NCBI GenBank assembly: GCA_017481285.1
Contig: JAFUPI010000021.1
Coordinates: 1 to 57,239, forward strand
From: Agathobacter sp.
GTDB taxonomy: Bacteria; Bacillota; Clostridia; Lachnospirales; Lachnospiraceae
Direction: 5' to 3'
DNA: 57,239 bases
In this document: piece after piece, positions 50,259-57,239 of the stretch
How positions within the stretch are numbered: position 1 is the first letter of the stretch
Layout of the letters: each line of letters begins with the position of its first letter
Made by a program: the position numbers and the translations under genes
The notes under the pieces: model-generated
Told to the model about the DNA's origin: nothing
Seen by the model: only the letters and a program-made list of their open reading frames with translations
The model's database searches: none

Positions 50259-52220
50259 CTATTTCTGTTCTTCTACTACAACCTGACGGATTTCTTTTGT
50301 ACGGATTTCCTTACAAATCTGATCTACGAATTCTGCGATAGGTTTCACACCTTCATCACCAGCGAAACGGCTTCTTACCGAAACTGTTCCATCGATTTCT
50401 TCCTGTGCACCTACAACGAGCATGTATGGAAGTCTGTCCATACGAGCTTCACGAATCTTGTAACCAATCTTTTCAGCACGATTGTCTACTGTAGCATCTA
50501 CTCCGTTTGCCTTAAGTTCTTTCATCACTTTTTCAGCGTATTCTGTATATTTTTCAGAAATTGGAAGTACACGTACCTGTTCTGGACATAACCATGTTGG
50601 GAACTTGCCTGCGTATTTTTCAATTAACCATGCAAGTGTTCTTTCGTAGCAACCAAGAGATGTTCTATGGATGATGTAAGGACGAACCTTTTCACCATTC
50701 TGGTCTACATAGTACATATCGAAGTTTTCTGCGATTGCACAGTCAAGCTGGATGGTAATCATAGTATCTTCTTTGCCATATACATTCTTAGCCTGGATAT
50801 CAATCTTTGGTCCGTAGAATGCAGCTTCACCATCTTCTTCTGTAAATGGTACATTCTTTTCGATTAATACCTGACGAAGAGCATCCTGTGTTGTATTCCA
50901 GTATTCATCATCGCCTAAGTATTTTTCCTTGTTGCTTGGGTCCCATTTTGAAAGACGGAAGGTTACGTCATCCTGCAATCCAAGTGTGGAAAGTACATAG
51001 TAAGCTAAGTCGAAACATGCCTTTAATTCTTCTTCTGCCTGATCTGGACGAATTACGTTGTGTCCTTCGGAAATTGTAAACTGACGAACACGTGTTAAAC
51101 CATGCATTTCACCAGAATCTTCTGCACGGAACAATGTAGATGTTTCGCCCATACGAACTGGTAAATCTCTGTAAGAGTGCTGTTCATTTTTGTATACATA
51201 ATACTGGAATGGACATGTCATAGGACGAAGTGCAAATACTTCTTTGTCAACTTCTTCATCCCCCATGATAAACATACCTTCTTTGTAGTGTCCCCAGTGT
51301 CCTGAAATCTTGTAAAGGTCAGATTTTGCCATAAGAGGTGTACGAGTACGGATATAGCCCCATTCCTGTTCCTCTAAGTCTTCAATCCATCTCTGGAGTT
51401 TCATGATCATCTTCGTACCTTTATGTGTGAATAAAGGAAGTCCCTGACCTACTACGTCTACTGTTGTGAAAAGTCCCATTTCACGACCAAGTCTGTTGTG
51501 GTCACGCATTTTTGCATCTTCTAATCTATCCAGATGAGCCTGTAAATCTTCTTTGTTGTTGTATGCTGTAGCATAAATTCTCTGAAGTCTGGCTTTGTTT
51601 GCATCGCCTCTCCAGTATGCCATAGAAGAAGAAATCAGTTTGTATGCTTTTACTCCTTTTGTGTTCATAAGGTGAGGACCTGCACAAAGGTCTACGAATC
51701 CGCCCTGGTCATAGAACGAGATTTCTGCATCTTCTGGAAGGTCTTCGATAAGCTCTACTTTGTATGGTTCATCTTTTTCTTTCATAAGAGCGATCGCTTC
51801 ATTTCTTGGAAGTGTAAATCTTGTGATTCTGTTACCTTCCTTGATGATTTTCTTCATTTCTTTTTCGATTGCATCTAAGTCTTCTCTAGAGAATGGCTCT
51901 CTGTCAAAGTCATAGTAGAAACCATCTTCGATAGCTGGTCCAATAGCTACCTTTGCTTCTGGGAAAAGACGTTTTACTGCTTCTGCCATAATGTGAGAAG
52001 CTGTATGACGAATTACCTGTAAGCCTGCTGGATCATTTGCAGTTACGATATTTAATGTGCAGTCGCTGTCAACTACGGTTCTTAAATCTACTACCTCGCC
52101 ATTTACTTCACCTGCACATGCTACACGTGCAAGACCTTCGCTGATATCAAGGGCGATATCATAGACACTTTTTGCTTCATTGTACTCTTTTACAGAGCCA
52201 TCTTTGAGTGTGATTTTCAT
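50259..52220 (-). CDS. thrS: Threonine--tRNA ligase
   Basis: Class II synthetase, 653 aa. TGS domain (1-60), editing domain with HTASHIMAEAVKRLFP near residue 92 (HxxxH) and FVDLCAGPHL, catalytic motifs MTCPFQYYVY, RMGETSTLFRAEDSGEMHGLTRVRQFT and the C-terminal anticodon-binding domain (PISEKYTEYAEKV). Controlled by a T-box leader. Confidence 0.96.
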   Translation of the reverse strand: MKITLKDGSVKEYNEAKSVYDIALDISEGLARVACAGEVNGEVVDLRTVVDSDCTLNIVTANDPAGLQVIRHTASHIMAEAVKRLFPEAKVAIGPAIEDGFYYDFDREPFSREDLDAIEKEMKKIIKEGNRITRFTLPRNEAIALMKEKDEPYKVELIEDLPEDAEISFYDQGGFVDLCAGPHLMNTKGVKAYKLISSSMAYWRGDANKARLQRIYATAYNNKEDLQAHLDRLEDAKMRDHNRLGREMGLFTTVDVVGQGLPLFTHKGTKMIMKLQRWIEDLEEQEWGYIRTRTPLMAKSDLYKISGHWGHYKEGMFIMGDEEVDKEVFALRPMTCPFQYYVYKNEQHSYRDLPVRMGETSTLFRAEDSGEMHGLTRVRQFTISEGHNVIRPDQAEEELKACFDLAYYVLSTLGLQDDVTFRLSKWDPSNKEKYLGDDEYWNTTQDALRQVLIEKNVPFTEEDGEAAFYGPKIDIQAKNVYGKEDTMITIQLDCAIAENFDMYYVDQNGEKVRPYIIHRTSLGCYERTLAWLIEKYAGKFPTWLCPEQVRVLPISEKYTEYAEKVMKELKANGVDATVDNRAEKIGYKIREARMDRLPYMLVVGAQEEIDGTVSVRSRFAGDEGVKPIAEFVDQICKEIRTKEIRQVVVEEQK

Positions 52221-52253
52221 TTTTCTCTCTCCTTTTCTATTTTTTCACAATAT

Positions 52254-52373
52254 CGTTTAAGCAGACTCGAAAACCTACGGTTTTCTCGTTCGCGTTGCTC
52301 GCCAAATCTTCGCATAACAAGCTTAGTCTGCAAGCAGCCAATCTTGTATGCTCGATTTTTCTCTGCTTAAACG
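52254..52373 (-). repeat. Structured element between T-box and thrS
   Basis: A 120-nt segment bounded by the perfect inverted repeat CGTTTAAGCAGA/TCTGCTTAAACG (52254-52265, 52362-52373). Inside are GCAGACT/AGTCTGC (52261-52267, 52325-52331), which competes with the outer stem, and GAAAACC/GGTTTTC (52269-52285). No target-site duplication was seen. Confidence 0.6.
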
Positions 52374-52383
52374 CGAAAAAAAT

Positions 52384-52645
52384 CCCAGATACAACATTAG
52401 TTGCATCTGGGACGACTAAACATAATCGTGGTTCCACCCAAATTCACCTGTTTCCAAAACTACGTTGAAAACAAGTCTCATTCTGACGATAACGGTGTCG
52501 GCCGGACCGGATTAGGGTCACTCTGAGGTGGTCTTCGGTTGCTTCTTTGTAAGGACGCTCGCACCACATATGTATTTGCATATGGCGTCTTTCTCTGGTA
52601 CAGGTTCACAACGTACTCTTCTCATCAACGTTTTTTTTATTTACT
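52384..52645 (-). promoter_or_regulatory. T-box riboswitch of thrS
   Basis: The T-box TGGGTGGAACCACG (52427-52440, minus strand) is followed by an intrinsic terminator (stem 52384-52395 with 52400-52411, then TTTTTTT). Upstream lie AGTA, AGAGA and GGTGCGAG elements of stem I. The codon ACC (Thr) in GAAGACCACC is a plausible specifier. Uncharged tRNA-Thr would favour the antiterminator. Confidence 0.9.
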
Positions 52646-52650
52646 TAGAT

Positions 52651-52679
52651 ATTTTAGTACCTTTTTCTAGATTTGTAAA
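52651..52679 (-). promoter_or_regulatory. Promoter of the thrS T-box transcript
   Basis: TTTACA (52674-52679), 17 bp, TAAAAT (52651-52656). Confidence 0.75.
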
Positions 52680-52700
52680 GTGGGAAATTTCTTGTAAGCA

Positions 52701-52841
52701 TCAAAATGAAAAAGGTGCAGTCAAAACTACACCTTTTTTTACGAATAAAATAGGTGGGTGACAATCCACATCTCCTAACAAAGGGCGACGGCCGCCTGTT
52801 CCGTCCTCAGATTTTATTCATAATATTTATATCTCTTTACA
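52701..52841 (-). ncRNA. Candidate structured small RNA
   Basis: About 140 nt. P1: GAATAAAAT (52811-52819) with ATTTTATTC (52743-52751). P2: AACAGGCG (52793-52800) with CGCC (52784-52787) and TGTT (52777-52780), loop GCCGT. P3: GTGG (52766-52769) with CCAC (52754-52757). ACGG (52801-52804) can pair with CCGT of the P2 loop as a pseudoknot. An intrinsic terminator (52711-52736) ends it. No reading frame with a ribosome binding site. I recognise no known RNA family. Confidence 0.65.
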
Positions 52842-52847
52842 CTTATA

Positions 52848-52875
52848 ATTATACTTAATCAAATCGAATTGTCAA
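52848..52875 (-). promoter_or_regulatory. Strong promoter of the candidate small RNA
   Basis: TTGACA (52870-52875), 16 bp, TATAAT (52848-52853): both boxes match consensus. The -35 is inside the last codons of the upstream gene. Confidence 0.8.
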
Positions 52876-53230
52876 TCTTTTTAAGAGTTCCTTTTTCAAT
52901 ATATCTCTCCGCATTATATGTACTAAGCAGGCGCAATGTTCGAGCAAAATACTTTCCACTGCATGTAACCTTTACTCCTACTCTAATATACTCTCCAGCT
53001 TCTTCATATTCCTTTACATACATTACAGAATTATCATGAGGATTTATACCAACATAATCGGGCAGTCCTATAATTGTCGAAATATCCGTATAGTATTTAT
53101 CATACTCATATTCATGTCTATTTCTCATATGTATTTCATTGACAGAACCTATATATATTGGCGTATCTGCATCAATTGATAAATTCAATAATTCTATAAC
53201 CTTTTTACTAAACCGCCCAACTAATTGCAT
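52859..53230 (-). CDS. PBECR-like nuclease-fold protein
   Basis: 123 aa without membrane segments. The pattern TPIYIGSVNEIHMRNRHEYEYDKYY, II-GLPDYVGINPHD, VKVTCSGKYFARTLR resembles the PBECR (phage Barnase-EndoU-ColicinE5-RelE-like) domains found in polyvalent phage proteins and toxins. The His and Arg of HMRNRHE are candidates for the active site. Assignment is by eye and tentative. Stands alone with no antitoxin-like neighbour on the same transcript. Confidence 0.55.
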   Translation of the reverse strand: MQLVGRFSKKVIELLNLSIDADTPIYIGSVNEIHMRNRHEYEYDKYYTDISTIIGLPDYVGINPHDNSVMYVKEYEEAGEYIRVGVKVTCSGKYFARTLRLLSTYNAERYIEKGTLKKIDNSI

Positions 53231-53286
53231 TCAAACAACGCTCTTTCGTAACACATAAATTATATCATTAATAATTTATATGCATT

Positions 53287-54492
53287 TTACCAAACATTTG
53301 TTCGATTTGCAACACTTAATATTTTTTCTACTGCAGCTTTGCTTCCAGTGCATTGATGAAAACTTTCACTAATTTTCATAGCCCCTTCTTTATAATTCGA
53401 GTTACTTAATATAATTTCTAAAGCTTCCAGTATACATTCTTGGGAACTATCTTTTAGATATACTCCAGCCCCCAGTTCTTCCACACGAAAAGCTACACCT
53501 TTCTGCTCATTTGTCTGTGGAAACATAACAAGTGGCACCTTGTAATATAAAGCTTCGCTTACGCTATTCATGCCACAATGAGTAAGAAATGCATCGGCCT
53601 CTTTAAGTACTGCGATTTGATCAATGTTAGGAATAATAAGAAAATCTCCCCTTGCATGTAATCGTTGCACAAATTGTTTCAATGCTTCTATGTCAATCTG
53701 ATTTCCCACTGACAAAATTACTTGGTACGATGTATCTTTTAATGCCATAATACATTTTTTATAGAAGGATATCATATCATTATTGACCGTTCCCATAGAA
53801 ATATAAATAAGTTTCTCTCTTGTTTTTTCTATTTTACCTTTCGCAGGTCGAATGGATGGCCCAACGAACACATACTTATCCGAAAAGGTTTCCGAATAAG
53901 GTTGAAACTCTAAAGATGTATAAACAATCGTATTGGTGTCATTGTCGTTTTGAATAATATCTAGAACACTTTTGATTGGATAGCCATTTTCCTGCAATCT
54001 CTTAATATGCTTCTTTGATTTTCCCATCTGTAACATTACTTTAAATAAATCTTTTAAACTTCCTTGCATCACTTTTGACGAATACCGATTAAATGCAAAA
54101 GTCGTAGTAGATGAAACAAATGGAACGTCTAGTTTTTGTGCAATGAGTTTGCCCCATAACGCCATAGAATCTGCCACAATACAATCCGGCCGCCACTGCT
54201 TCACATCTTCTAAAAGTGCCTCATCCATCGCAAGCGTAGAATTAACTAACACTTCCATAGCAAATGACATATCCTCCGCAATACGTTTACCATCTGCGGG
54301 TTCTAACTTCTGTTCAAAATCATAAGCATCGCAGGAAATATATTTTGCTCCTGTAGATATGATTTTTTCTTTCATACAATTATAAGAATAATATCGCACT
54401 TCATGCCCCTGTTGAATCAATTCTTTTACTACTTCCAATGTAGGATTTGTGTGTCCATGAGCCGGAATGCAAAAAAAAGCAATTTTACGCAT
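53287..54492 (-). CDS. MGT-type glycosyltransferase
   Basis: GT-B fold glycosyltransferase of the macrolide/UDP-glucosyl (GT1) group, 401 aa from ATG 54492 (MRKIAFFCIPAHGHTNPTLEVV), behind GAGGAG. The C-terminal sugar-nucleotide motif is THCGMNSVSEALYYKVPLVMFPQTNEQ. Such enzymes glycosylate small hydrophobic molecules or lipids. The upstream Xre-AbrB gene ends 1 nt before, suggesting joint control. Confidence 0.88.
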   Translation of the reverse strand: MRKIAFFCIPAHGHTNPTLEVVKELIQQGHEVRYYSYNCMKEKIISTGAKYISCDAYDFEQKLEPADGKRIAEDMSFAMEVLVNSTLAMDEALLEDVKQWRPDCIVADSMALWGKLIAQKLDVPFVSSTTTFAFNRYSSKVMQGSLKDLFKVMLQMGKSKKHIKRLQENGYPIKSVLDIIQNDNDTNTIVYTSLEFQPYSETFSDKYVFVGPSIRPAKGKIEKTREKLIYISMGTVNNDMISFYKKCIMALKDTSYQVILSVGNQIDIEALKQFVQRLHARGDFLIIPNIDQIAVLKEADAFLTHCGMNSVSEALYYKVPLVMFPQTNEQKGVAFRVEELGAGVYLKDSSQECILEALEIILSNSNYKEGAMKISESFHQCTGSKAAVEKILSVANRTNVW

Positions 54493-54493
54493 A

Positions 54494-54913
54494 TTAACTC
54501 TCCTCTTTCTGTGCTTCATTTAATAGGTTTAAAAGATTGCTTTCTCTTATAAGTGCAAGCCCTTGATTTTCATCCCCTAATACAATCAGCCTCTCACCAC
54601 TATTGATTCGAAAAATCTTTCTAGCCTTATGTGGTATTACAATCTGTCCTTTATCTCCTACCGTAACAACTCCAAAAACATGCTTGCCCTTGGGCGGCAC
54701 ATTTAGTTGATATGTTTCTTTTGAATAAGTTACTAATTCATCCAAAGTCACATCATATAACTCTGCCAGTAATGCAGACTTCTCAATATCTGGTACTGTC
54801 TCTCCATTTTCCCATTTCGCCAAAGCCTGACGACTTACCCCTACTTTTTCTGCCACCTCTTCCTGCGTCAATTCATGTAATTTTCTTAACGAATATAAAT
54901 TCTCACTTATCAT
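54494..54913 (-). CDS. Xre-AbrB two-domain regulator
   Basis: 139 aa. N-terminal helix-turn-helix (LRKLHELTQEEVAEKVGVSRQALAKWENG, residues 9-37) and a C-terminal SpoVT/AbrB-like domain (GVVTVGDKGQIVIPHKARKIFRINSGERLIVLGD, about 80-113). Two DNA-binding folds in one small protein. It is cotranscribed with the glycosyltransferase. TATAAT lies about 30 nt upstream. Confidence 0.88.
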   Translation of the reverse strand: MISENLYSLRKLHELTQEEVAEKVGVSRQALAKWENGETVPDIEKSALLAELYDVTLDELVTYSKETYQLNVPPKGKHVFGVVTVGDKGQIVIPHKARKIFRINSGERLIVLGDENQGLALIRESNLLNLLNEAQKEES

Positions 54914-55022
54914 TACAATTCCTACCTTTGTTATGTTTAGTTACATTATAAAATAGACAAATCTACATTTCTATCAACAATAGTTACCATTTTTAAAGAA
55001 ATATGTATCAATTTATTGCATG

Positions 55023-55053
55023 AAAAAGTCGCTAGAAAATCTAGCGACTTTTT
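55023..55053. terminator. Bidirectional terminator
   Basis: 14-bp stem AAAAAGTCGCTAGA/TCTAGCGACTTTTT, AAA loop; T-run on each strand. Confidence 0.9.
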
Positions 55054-55068
55054 TACACACAAACTGGT

Positions 55069-55419
55069 TTATATAAGATCCTGCAATAATTCTTCTACCG
55101 AAATCCCAAACAACTTCGCTAATGCAAATAAATTGGATGTGCTTGGATCTGAAGTTCCGTTTTCCCATTTCGAAACTGCTTGACGGCTTACACCAATCTG
55201 CTCTGCTACAAATTCCTGGGTCATTTTACACGAGGTTCGGTAGTTCTTTAATTTCTCTCCTAAGGATTTCTTTACTACACTTTTTTCTTTTCGAACATCC
55301 TCTGATTTCAAATACTTTCTTAATGCACGTATAATAAGTGAAAGTAACCAAATTATAAATCCTATCCATGCAATAGCAATAATAAAAAACACTATTGTAA
55401 CAACCACAGCAGTTTTCAT
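55069..55419 (-). CDS. Membrane-anchored Xre-type regulator
   Basis: 116 aa. A hydrophobic helix fills residues 5-32 (VVVTIVFFIIAIAWIGFIIW), followed by a basic linker and a C-terminal helix-turn-helix (about 53-112, KMTQEFVAEQIGVSRQAVSKWENG). The order membrane helix then DNA-binding domain is unusual. ATG follows AAGGAGG. Confidence 0.82.
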   Translation of the reverse strand: MKTAVVVTIVFFIIAIAWIGFIIWLLSLIIRALRKYLKSEDVRKEKSVVKKSLGEKLKNYRTSCKMTQEFVAEQIGVSRQAVSKWENGTSDPSTSNLFALAKLFGISVEELLQDLI

Positions 55420-55564
55420 ATTTTCTACCTCCTTTTTTGATAACTAAACTCTATCAAAATTATGGAGTAACTTCTACCAACTATTACGCAACTTTAGGTT
55501 GCTATTAATGTTTTAATCATAATTTCTTTTACTCCTTTATTTTGCCCTTTTCTCATTGAATACT

Positions 55565-56158
55565 TTAAGAAACCTCTTCCTCTACCGGTAGTTCATAGTT
55601 CGCATATACCGTAAGCATTCGTTTCAAAAACACAAGATACACAATGTCCAAAATCTTATGATATCCATCTAAAATCACTGTCGTAGTTTCAACACCGATT
55701 TCCGAAGAAGTGGTCACTGCTAACACAACTGTACCAATTGCCACTATGAAAGAAACGACTAAACCTCCCCATAAATCCCAATTAAACAGGCTATGCCAAT
55801 TATTCGATAATTTATCATCTATACCGGCTATCACTTCTGAATGTCCGATATACTCTTGATATTTTCCTATGATGGAGCAAATTGCCCCAACTAATACGAG
55901 TATCCACAGTTCATTTGCAAGAAAAACTAGTAAAACAGTCGATATCCCCATAAAAATAGCCGCTTTACGATATCGAGCATTTACCGGCGATAGTTTGAAT
56001 ATCACAAAAATAGTTGCGATAGAAATTATTCTGATAATCCATCCAAACCAGGAACCAATAAATGGCAGCTCCGCAATAAGTGAAGCGACTAATGCTGCAC
56101 ACTGTACGTAAAACAAAATCTGTGCCCACTTCATAAATAATGCTTTGTTATTTGTCAT
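55565..56158 (-). CDS. Integral membrane protein of unknown function
   Basis: 197 aa from ATG 56158, 8 nt after AAGGAGG. Five or so hydrophobic segments (about residues 10-30, 33-55, 65-95, 135-160) with a soluble loop GKYQEYIGHSEVIAGIDDKLSNNWHSLFNWD. Family not recognised. Follows the coiled-coil gene closely (overlapping its end region), so probably one operon. Confidence 0.75.
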   Translation of the reverse strand: MTNNKALFMKWAQILFYVQCAALVASLIAELPFIGSWFGWIIRIISIATIFVIFKLSPVNARYRKAAIFMGISTVLLVFLANELWILVLVGAICSIIGKYQEYIGHSEVIAGIDDKLSNNWHSLFNWDLWGGLVVSFIVAIGTVVLAVTTSSEIGVETTTVILDGYHKILDIVYLVFLKRMLTVYANYELPVEEEVS

Positions 56159-56171
56159 ACCAAACACCTCC

Positions 56172-57008
56172 TTAATCATCTAAATACGCTAATACCTCTT
56201 CTTGCAATTTCTGCATTACAGCTTTTTGCTGTTTTGACATTACCCTCCAACAATTATCCAATTGACAAAACCATTCTTCTACCTTCTTAATTCTTTCCAT
56301 TGTATCATATGCCATCTGCTGTTCTTCCCAGTATCCTTCTTTTTCCATCCACTTTGCATGAAATTCGATTTGGATTTCCTCTGGTGCATATAAATTATAT
56401 GTATTTAATAATTCAATGATATGGTTGACACCTTTCGCAATCACTCTGCTATGCTTTCTCATTTCAGAATCCTTATTGATATACGTACCAGGTGATGTAG
56501 GCCTACCTGTTCGTGTCCCATATATTGCATAGGCAGTTGTAAAAAGTGGCTTTACCTCACTCAAACAATCCGTAATCTCTGCACGTAGCTTTGGCAACTC
56601 ACTAATTGCAAGAAGTTTATTTTTTACTCCTGTATCATCTGTTTCTTCAATTACCTTTAGACACTCATTGCAAACACTCTCTATTTCTGTTCGAGTCTGC
56701 TCAATATCCTCCACTCTGGATGTCAAGGACTCTAATTCAAATCTCGCTGCTGACAATTCGCCTTGTTTTTTACGCACCTCATTCTCTGCTTCCTGCAAAC
56801 GTGCTTCTTTTTTCCCAATCAGACCTAAGAAAAACATTCTCATTCCAGAATTCGTCAAATCATCGTACTGCATCTGCATTTCCTCTGCCCAATAACACAG
56901 TTTCTTTATTTGTTTTTCTTTGGCTTGCATTTCATCTATAAGTTCAGCTGCTTCTATATCTAAGTTCACTTTGTCCAACATAACCTTTTTTGCATCATTT
57001 ATTGTCAT
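56172..57008 (-). CDS. Coiled-coil protein of unknown function
   Basis: 278 aa from ATG 57008 (GGGGGAA 8 nt upstream). Predicted helical throughout: coiled coils at about residues 15-115 (AENEVRKKQGELSAARFELE) and a helical C-terminus. A short less regular segment GTRTGRPTSPGTYINKDSE lies near 168. No signal peptide. Likely cotranscribed with the membrane protein at 55565. Confidence 0.75.
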   Translation of the reverse strand: MTINDAKKVMLDKVNLDIEAAELIDEMQAKEKQIKKLCYWAEEMQMQYDDLTNSGMRMFFLGLIGKKEARLQEAENEVRKKQGELSAARFELESLTSRVEDIEQTRTEIESVCNECLKVIEETDDTGVKNKLLAISELPKLRAEITDCLSEVKPLFTTAYAIYGTRTGRPTSPGTYINKDSEMRKHSRVIAKGVNHIIELLNTYNLYAPEEIQIEFHAKWMEKEGYWEEQQMAYDTMERIKKVEEWFCQLDNCWRVMSKQQKAVMQKLQEEVLAYLDD

Positions 57009-57058
57009 ATCAAATTCCCCCATTCATTAAAATGTATGCAATCTATTTTGTTATGTTC

Positions 57059-57067
57059 ATTGTAGCA
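57059..57067 (-). promoter_or_regulatory. Extended -10 promoter of the coiled-coil gene
   Basis: TGCTACAAT on the minus strand, about 50 nt before the ATG. Confidence 0.4.
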
Positions 57068-57098
57068 CAGATATGCCAAACATACTATATATTTTGCC

Positions 57099-57239
57099 TT
57101 AATCTAACCTTAACGAAACCTTAAAATGTTGGTTGACATGATATCCATCATTATCTCCATGCATATTCTCGACTTCATCTTCTATCAATCTCCCCTTCTT
57201 GATTATTTCAGGTAATGAATATATTGTTGCTACTTTTAA
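57099..57239 (-). CDS. C-terminal part of a gene cut by the window edge
   Basis: 46 codons open to the edge, reading ATIYSLPEIIKKGRLIEDEV, then ENMHGDNDGYHVNQHFKVSL, RLD and TAA. The His-rich DGYHVNQHFKV pattern would fit the end of a small nuclease or polyvalent-type domain, but too little is visible to name it. Confidence 0.5.
   Translation of the reverse strand, partial: LKVATIYSLPEIIKKGRLIEDEVENMHGDNDGYHVNQHFKVSLRLD

Noticed and set aside
52741-52819. Small RNA read on the plus strand
   Set aside because: The consensus promoter and the matching terminator order are on the minus strand; no promoter was found on the plus side.
1-57239. tRNA, rRNA genes, prophage or insertion sequences
   Set aside because: No cloverleaf, rRNA-like stretch, transposase or phage structural gene was recognised.

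Overview
The window looks like the chromosome of an anaerobic, endospore-forming Firmicute of the class Clostridia, most likely a Lachnospiraceae relative. The DNA is AT-rich, with strong AGGAGG-type ribosome binding sites. It carries a complete spoIIIA operon, spoIIGA, sigE, sigG and a Spo0E-like gene, plus an oxygen-sensitive [FeFe] hydrogenase with all three maturases. Family names come from reading the translated sequences; no database search was run.

Layout: 1-6415 prfC and spoIIIAA-AH; 6518-9014 nitroreductase, DUF1349 protein and MATE pump; 9111-11477 argS and queT behind a likely preQ1 riboswitch; 11646-19318 [FeFe] hydrogenase, sigG, an EamA transporter, bioY and hydE-hydG-hydF; 19457-21645 two Ca2+/Na+ antiporter paralogues and a 45-aa membrane peptide; 21791-24548 tldD/tldE; 24697-27038 a sortase-type surface protein with a divergent Xre regulator; 27067-29397 a HAD phosphatase and a beta-CASP RNA hydrolase; 29479-31057 sigE and spoIIGA; 31206-35839 an accessory module of a dynamin-like GTPase, two membrane proteins and a triple zinc-ribbon protein with a divergent regulator; 35905-46723 the dcw cell-division cluster (mraZ, rsmH, ftsL, two PBPs, murD, ftsW, ftsQ, ftsZ); 46820-50163 a Spo0E-like gene, lgt, a DUF1540 protein and a DUF2156-GNAT fusion; 50259-52679 thrS with a T-box leader; 52701-52875 a candidate structured small RNA; 52859-57239 accessory genes (nuclease-like protein, glycosyltransferase, Xre regulators, membrane and coiled-coil proteins).

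The core theme is sporulation coupled to division. Four Spo0A-box matches surround the promoter of lgt and the Spo0E-like phosphatase gene. Four MraZ-type boxes and several DnaA-box-like sites precede mraZ. SpoIIGA/SigE and the SpoIIIA channel belong to the mother cell, and SigG to the forespore.

The least expected signals are: (1) two long hairpins, 24 kb apart, with unrelated stems but nearly the same 23-nt loop, each at the 3' end of a gene; (2) a free-standing candidate RNA with its own strong promoter, a three-way junction, a possible pseudoknot and a terminator; (3) the GTPase module between ftsZ and spoIIGA, behind two tandem operator dyads; (4) an in-frame TGA in the pro-sequence of sigE; (5) a spoIIID-type gene, spoIIIAD, whose only well-placed start is ATT.
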